Shown here one piece after another: positions 61,551-64,000 of a DNA stretch of 64,000 bases. The first letter of the stretch is position 1. Every line of letters begins with the position of its first letter. Below the pieces are notes generated by a model. It saw only the letters and a list, made by a program, of their open reading frames with translations. It made no database searches and was not told the DNA's origin. The stretch is from the NCBI GenBank assembly GCA_027625915.1, contig JANTQA010000020.1:744001-808000 (forward strand). Direction: 5' to 3'. The translations under genes and the position numbers were made by a program. The stretch is from Anaeramoeba flamelloides. Its lineage: Eukaryota; Metamonada; Anaeramoebidae.

Positions 61551-64000
61551 GTAATTTTTTTCGCTATTTCTCTTCATGGAAAACAAACGATCCCTCAACA
61601 AAATTATTCATTGTTTGAAAAGTTCTTCAACAAAATTAATTAAGACCATCATTTGGAGATTGTTTATTTGACACAACGATTTAACTCCAAAACACAGACG
61701 CGAAAATAATCCGCACTCACAACACAAAATTTTGAACCCATTTAAAACACGTGTATTCTGCTGTCTAGCTGTTATTGTGAATATTTTTTTTTATTGTATT
61801 TCAAAGACACTAATGGAGCTAATCTGTGTTTTCCATTATAACCCATAACGAAAATTTAACCTACAACAAAAATATTGGCTGACTTGAGAAGATAAAAAAA
61901 ACTCGTAAATTGATTTAAGGGACGAGCAAACTAAAAAAAAATCTTCATGTAAATCAAATAACAAATTCAAAGCAAATTTACTCTATCTTGAAATTGAAAA
62001 CAAAGTAAAAATCTGATTATTACAAAACCAAACTTACTTTTAATGCTATTTTACATAAATGAATTATTATTTTTAAAAGTTTTGATCCATTTTTCTCATT
62101 TTTGGAAAAGATCAAAAATCCAACCTATTTCCAAATTCTTTCAAAAAAAAATATTTTCTTTGATTGAAGAAAGAAATCTTATTATCTATGAAAGGAAATC
62201 CAGAAAAATACCCTTTAAAATGAAACACCTAAGTTTTGGAATTACCCAGTATAAAAAATAAACTTAATTTCAAAAAAAATTCAATAATTATTTTAAATCT
62301 TGAAAATAATATAATAAGCCAAATTTCAAAATTAGTGGCAAACTTTGTTATTATTATTTTTTTCTTTTTTCATTTGTCTTTTAAAAAATACAATGATCAT
62401 ACAACATTTTTATTTATTAATCTATATTGGCTTTTGTCTCTAAAAAATTTAGTAAAATGCATTATTATTAAAAAAAAAACACAATTAAACTAATTTTTTT
62501 CTGATGAAAAATCTGCCACTATTTTTGAAATTAAGCTTATATTTGATTCAAAGAACATTTCCAAACAATTTTTTCAATTTATTGAACAAAAAATTCTGAG
62601 AAAAACAACCAAATTATTAAATTAAAAATACTCTCACAAAATACTTTTTTAAAAACCTGGAAAATTCAACTTAAAACCCCAAAGAAATACTTTTTAATTT
62701 CATTATAAATAATTAATAATTAATAATCCAATCTGAATTTTTTCAGTGAGTTATTGGACCAGCATCGATTTTTTTGTGAAATTCTTTAATAATGAATCCA
62801 ATTTTGATAATATTTTATATTTGATTTTATTATCCCAAATACTATTAGAATTATAAGAAGAAAAATGCCAGAATTATCAGTTCTTCAAAATATTAATTAA
62901 AGGGTGTTTATTGTAAAAATAATACCATTCACCAATCTCAAAAAACATCCAATAATTTTTATTCTTAGATATCTGAAATAATTCTTTTTTATACACCAAG
63001 TCAATTTCATCTCAAGTAGAAATCATTTTGAGTTGTTTATTTAACTAAAATTTGATTTTTAAATTTATTGGTCAAATTAAAAACTTTTTGAAAAATCAAA
63101 AGTAATTTTTGACAAATAAAAAAAGCCAAAAGTAACTAAATTTTCAAAGAGAGACAATAGAAAGAATATCCAAAACTCATATAAATGGCAACTATAATAA
63201 GAACACCTCTTTTTAAATATTGGTTTAGTTTTGGAATATTTCAAAGATAAGATGAATTATTAACGAATGAAGAAATTTTAAATTTTAAAATGAGAGAATA
63301 ACTTTTTTTGAATTAAAAAAAAAAGTCCCTACTTTAATGATCAACCCATTAAAGACAAGAACCCCCCCTAAAAAACATTCGTTTCTTAACAAAAATAACA
63401 AATTATTTCCAAACAGAGGAAAATTGAACAACAAAATTTTAATCTAGGCCGATTCATTAATAACCCAATGATTAAATTTATCAATAGACTTTATTATTAT
63501 TTCTAGATTTTTTAAAGATTTTAAAACAAATAAAATTTATTCAAATTAATAATTCTAATAAAAAAATAATAATGGATAATGGTATGATCAAATAACTGAT
63601 TTTAATACTAATAATTTGTTATTTATACTCTTGATATTTGAAAACAAATATCACCAAATCTTATAAATTTAAAAAAATTTAATAAATTATTTGATAAAAT
63701 AAATAATCAATTATTCTAGATCTTCAAGGATTCAATATTTGATTTATTTTGATTGTATTTTTAAAATAAGATTAAAATTTCCAAGGTTATTTTTAGTTCA
63801 TACAAACTCGCAGAAATTACCAAAAGTGAGATTTCCCAAAAATAAAAAGGTTTTTGTAAATTTTTCTTTTTCGAATTTGATTTTATAAATCCAAACAAAA
63901 AGGATCTAAGATCTTTTTACTGACAATTTCTTTGGGAAAAATAAACTTTTTTAAAATGATAATTCATTTCTCTAAAGTTGATAAATGAAGTTACTTATCA
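61551..64000. repeat. R family, third copy (R3), and flank
   Basis: R3 runs from ~61915 to the window end, with TGATTGAAGAAAGAAATCTTATTA (~62160), AAAACCTGGAAAATTCAAC (~62651), AATTAATAATTAATAATCC (~62708), GATTTATTTTGATTGTATTTTTA (~63739) and TCTCTAAAGTTGATAAATGA (~63970). Between 61619 and 61915 is an unexplained, somewhat G+C-richer stretch without a clear frame. Confidence 0.6.

Noticed and set aside
1-64000. tRNA or rRNA genes
   Set aside because: Looked for TPsiC-like GTTCGAATC/GTTCAAATC boxes with paired acceptor stems and for rRNA-like conserved blocks; none convincing. A covariance-model scan would be decisive.

Overview
The window is a gene-poor, roughly 78-80% A+T nuclear segment of a eukaryote. 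Genes are split by GT-AG introns (seen directly in RPS16, VPS55, a G-alpha gene and a uridine-kinase/TTM gene), there are no operons or Shine-Dalgarno sites, and coding regions are islands in A/T-rich desert. Gene content (Stealth-type phosphotransferases, heterotrimeric G-alpha, uridine kinase fused to a CYTH/TTM domain, an RCC1-like start, Asn/Asp/Glu-rich low complexity) suits a free-living amoeboid protist. An anaeramoebid is my guess, but the sequence does not prove the taxon.

Layout. 1-9 kb: two Stealth paralogues in direct orientation (2332-3489 and 7581-8783). 9-16 kb: desert with a likely decayed Rab-like gene. 16174-16949 (-): RPS16 in three exons. 17-24 kb: desert. 24144-24473 (-): RPL30. 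25.2-28.1 kb: a long copy of a dispersed repeat, here called R. 28151-29620 (-): a coiled-coil, bZIP-like, acidic nuclear-type protein. 31720-32235 (+): an intronless SMI1/KNR4 (SUKH) gene with bacterial character, flanked downstream by a foldback element. 36840-41446 (-): VPS55/LEPROT family gene in three exons, with a 36-nt microexon and a 4.1-kb intron. 43379-45456 (-): uridine kinase/TTM in three exons. 50170-57687 (-): complete 352-residue G-alpha in five exons with a 6.1-kb intron that holds other sequences. 58.5-64 kb: two more R copies around the first exon of an RCC1-like gene (61076-61550).

The space between genes is largely a mosaic of old repeats: a ~195-bp palindromic MITE with TA target duplications (seven copies or pieces), a second family with termini bearing TTGGGAACATTA, a third 176-180-bp family, a 555-bp foldback, near-perfect palindromes, and the long R family. 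The two unusually long introns contain pieces of these repeats, whereas every other intron is 116-373 nt.

The genes do not form one pathway. They are housekeeping (RPS16, RPL30), endomembrane (VPS55, Stealth), signalling (G-alpha), nucleotide/triphosphate metabolism (UK-TTM) and one probable laterally acquired gene (SUKH). I saw no rRNA, tRNA or CRISPR. I found no clearly new multi-gene system. The most unusual items are the SUKH gene, the nested coding islands in the G-alpha intron, the foldback elements with a one-sided tandem duplication in their ends, and the small unidentified island at 42.9 kb.
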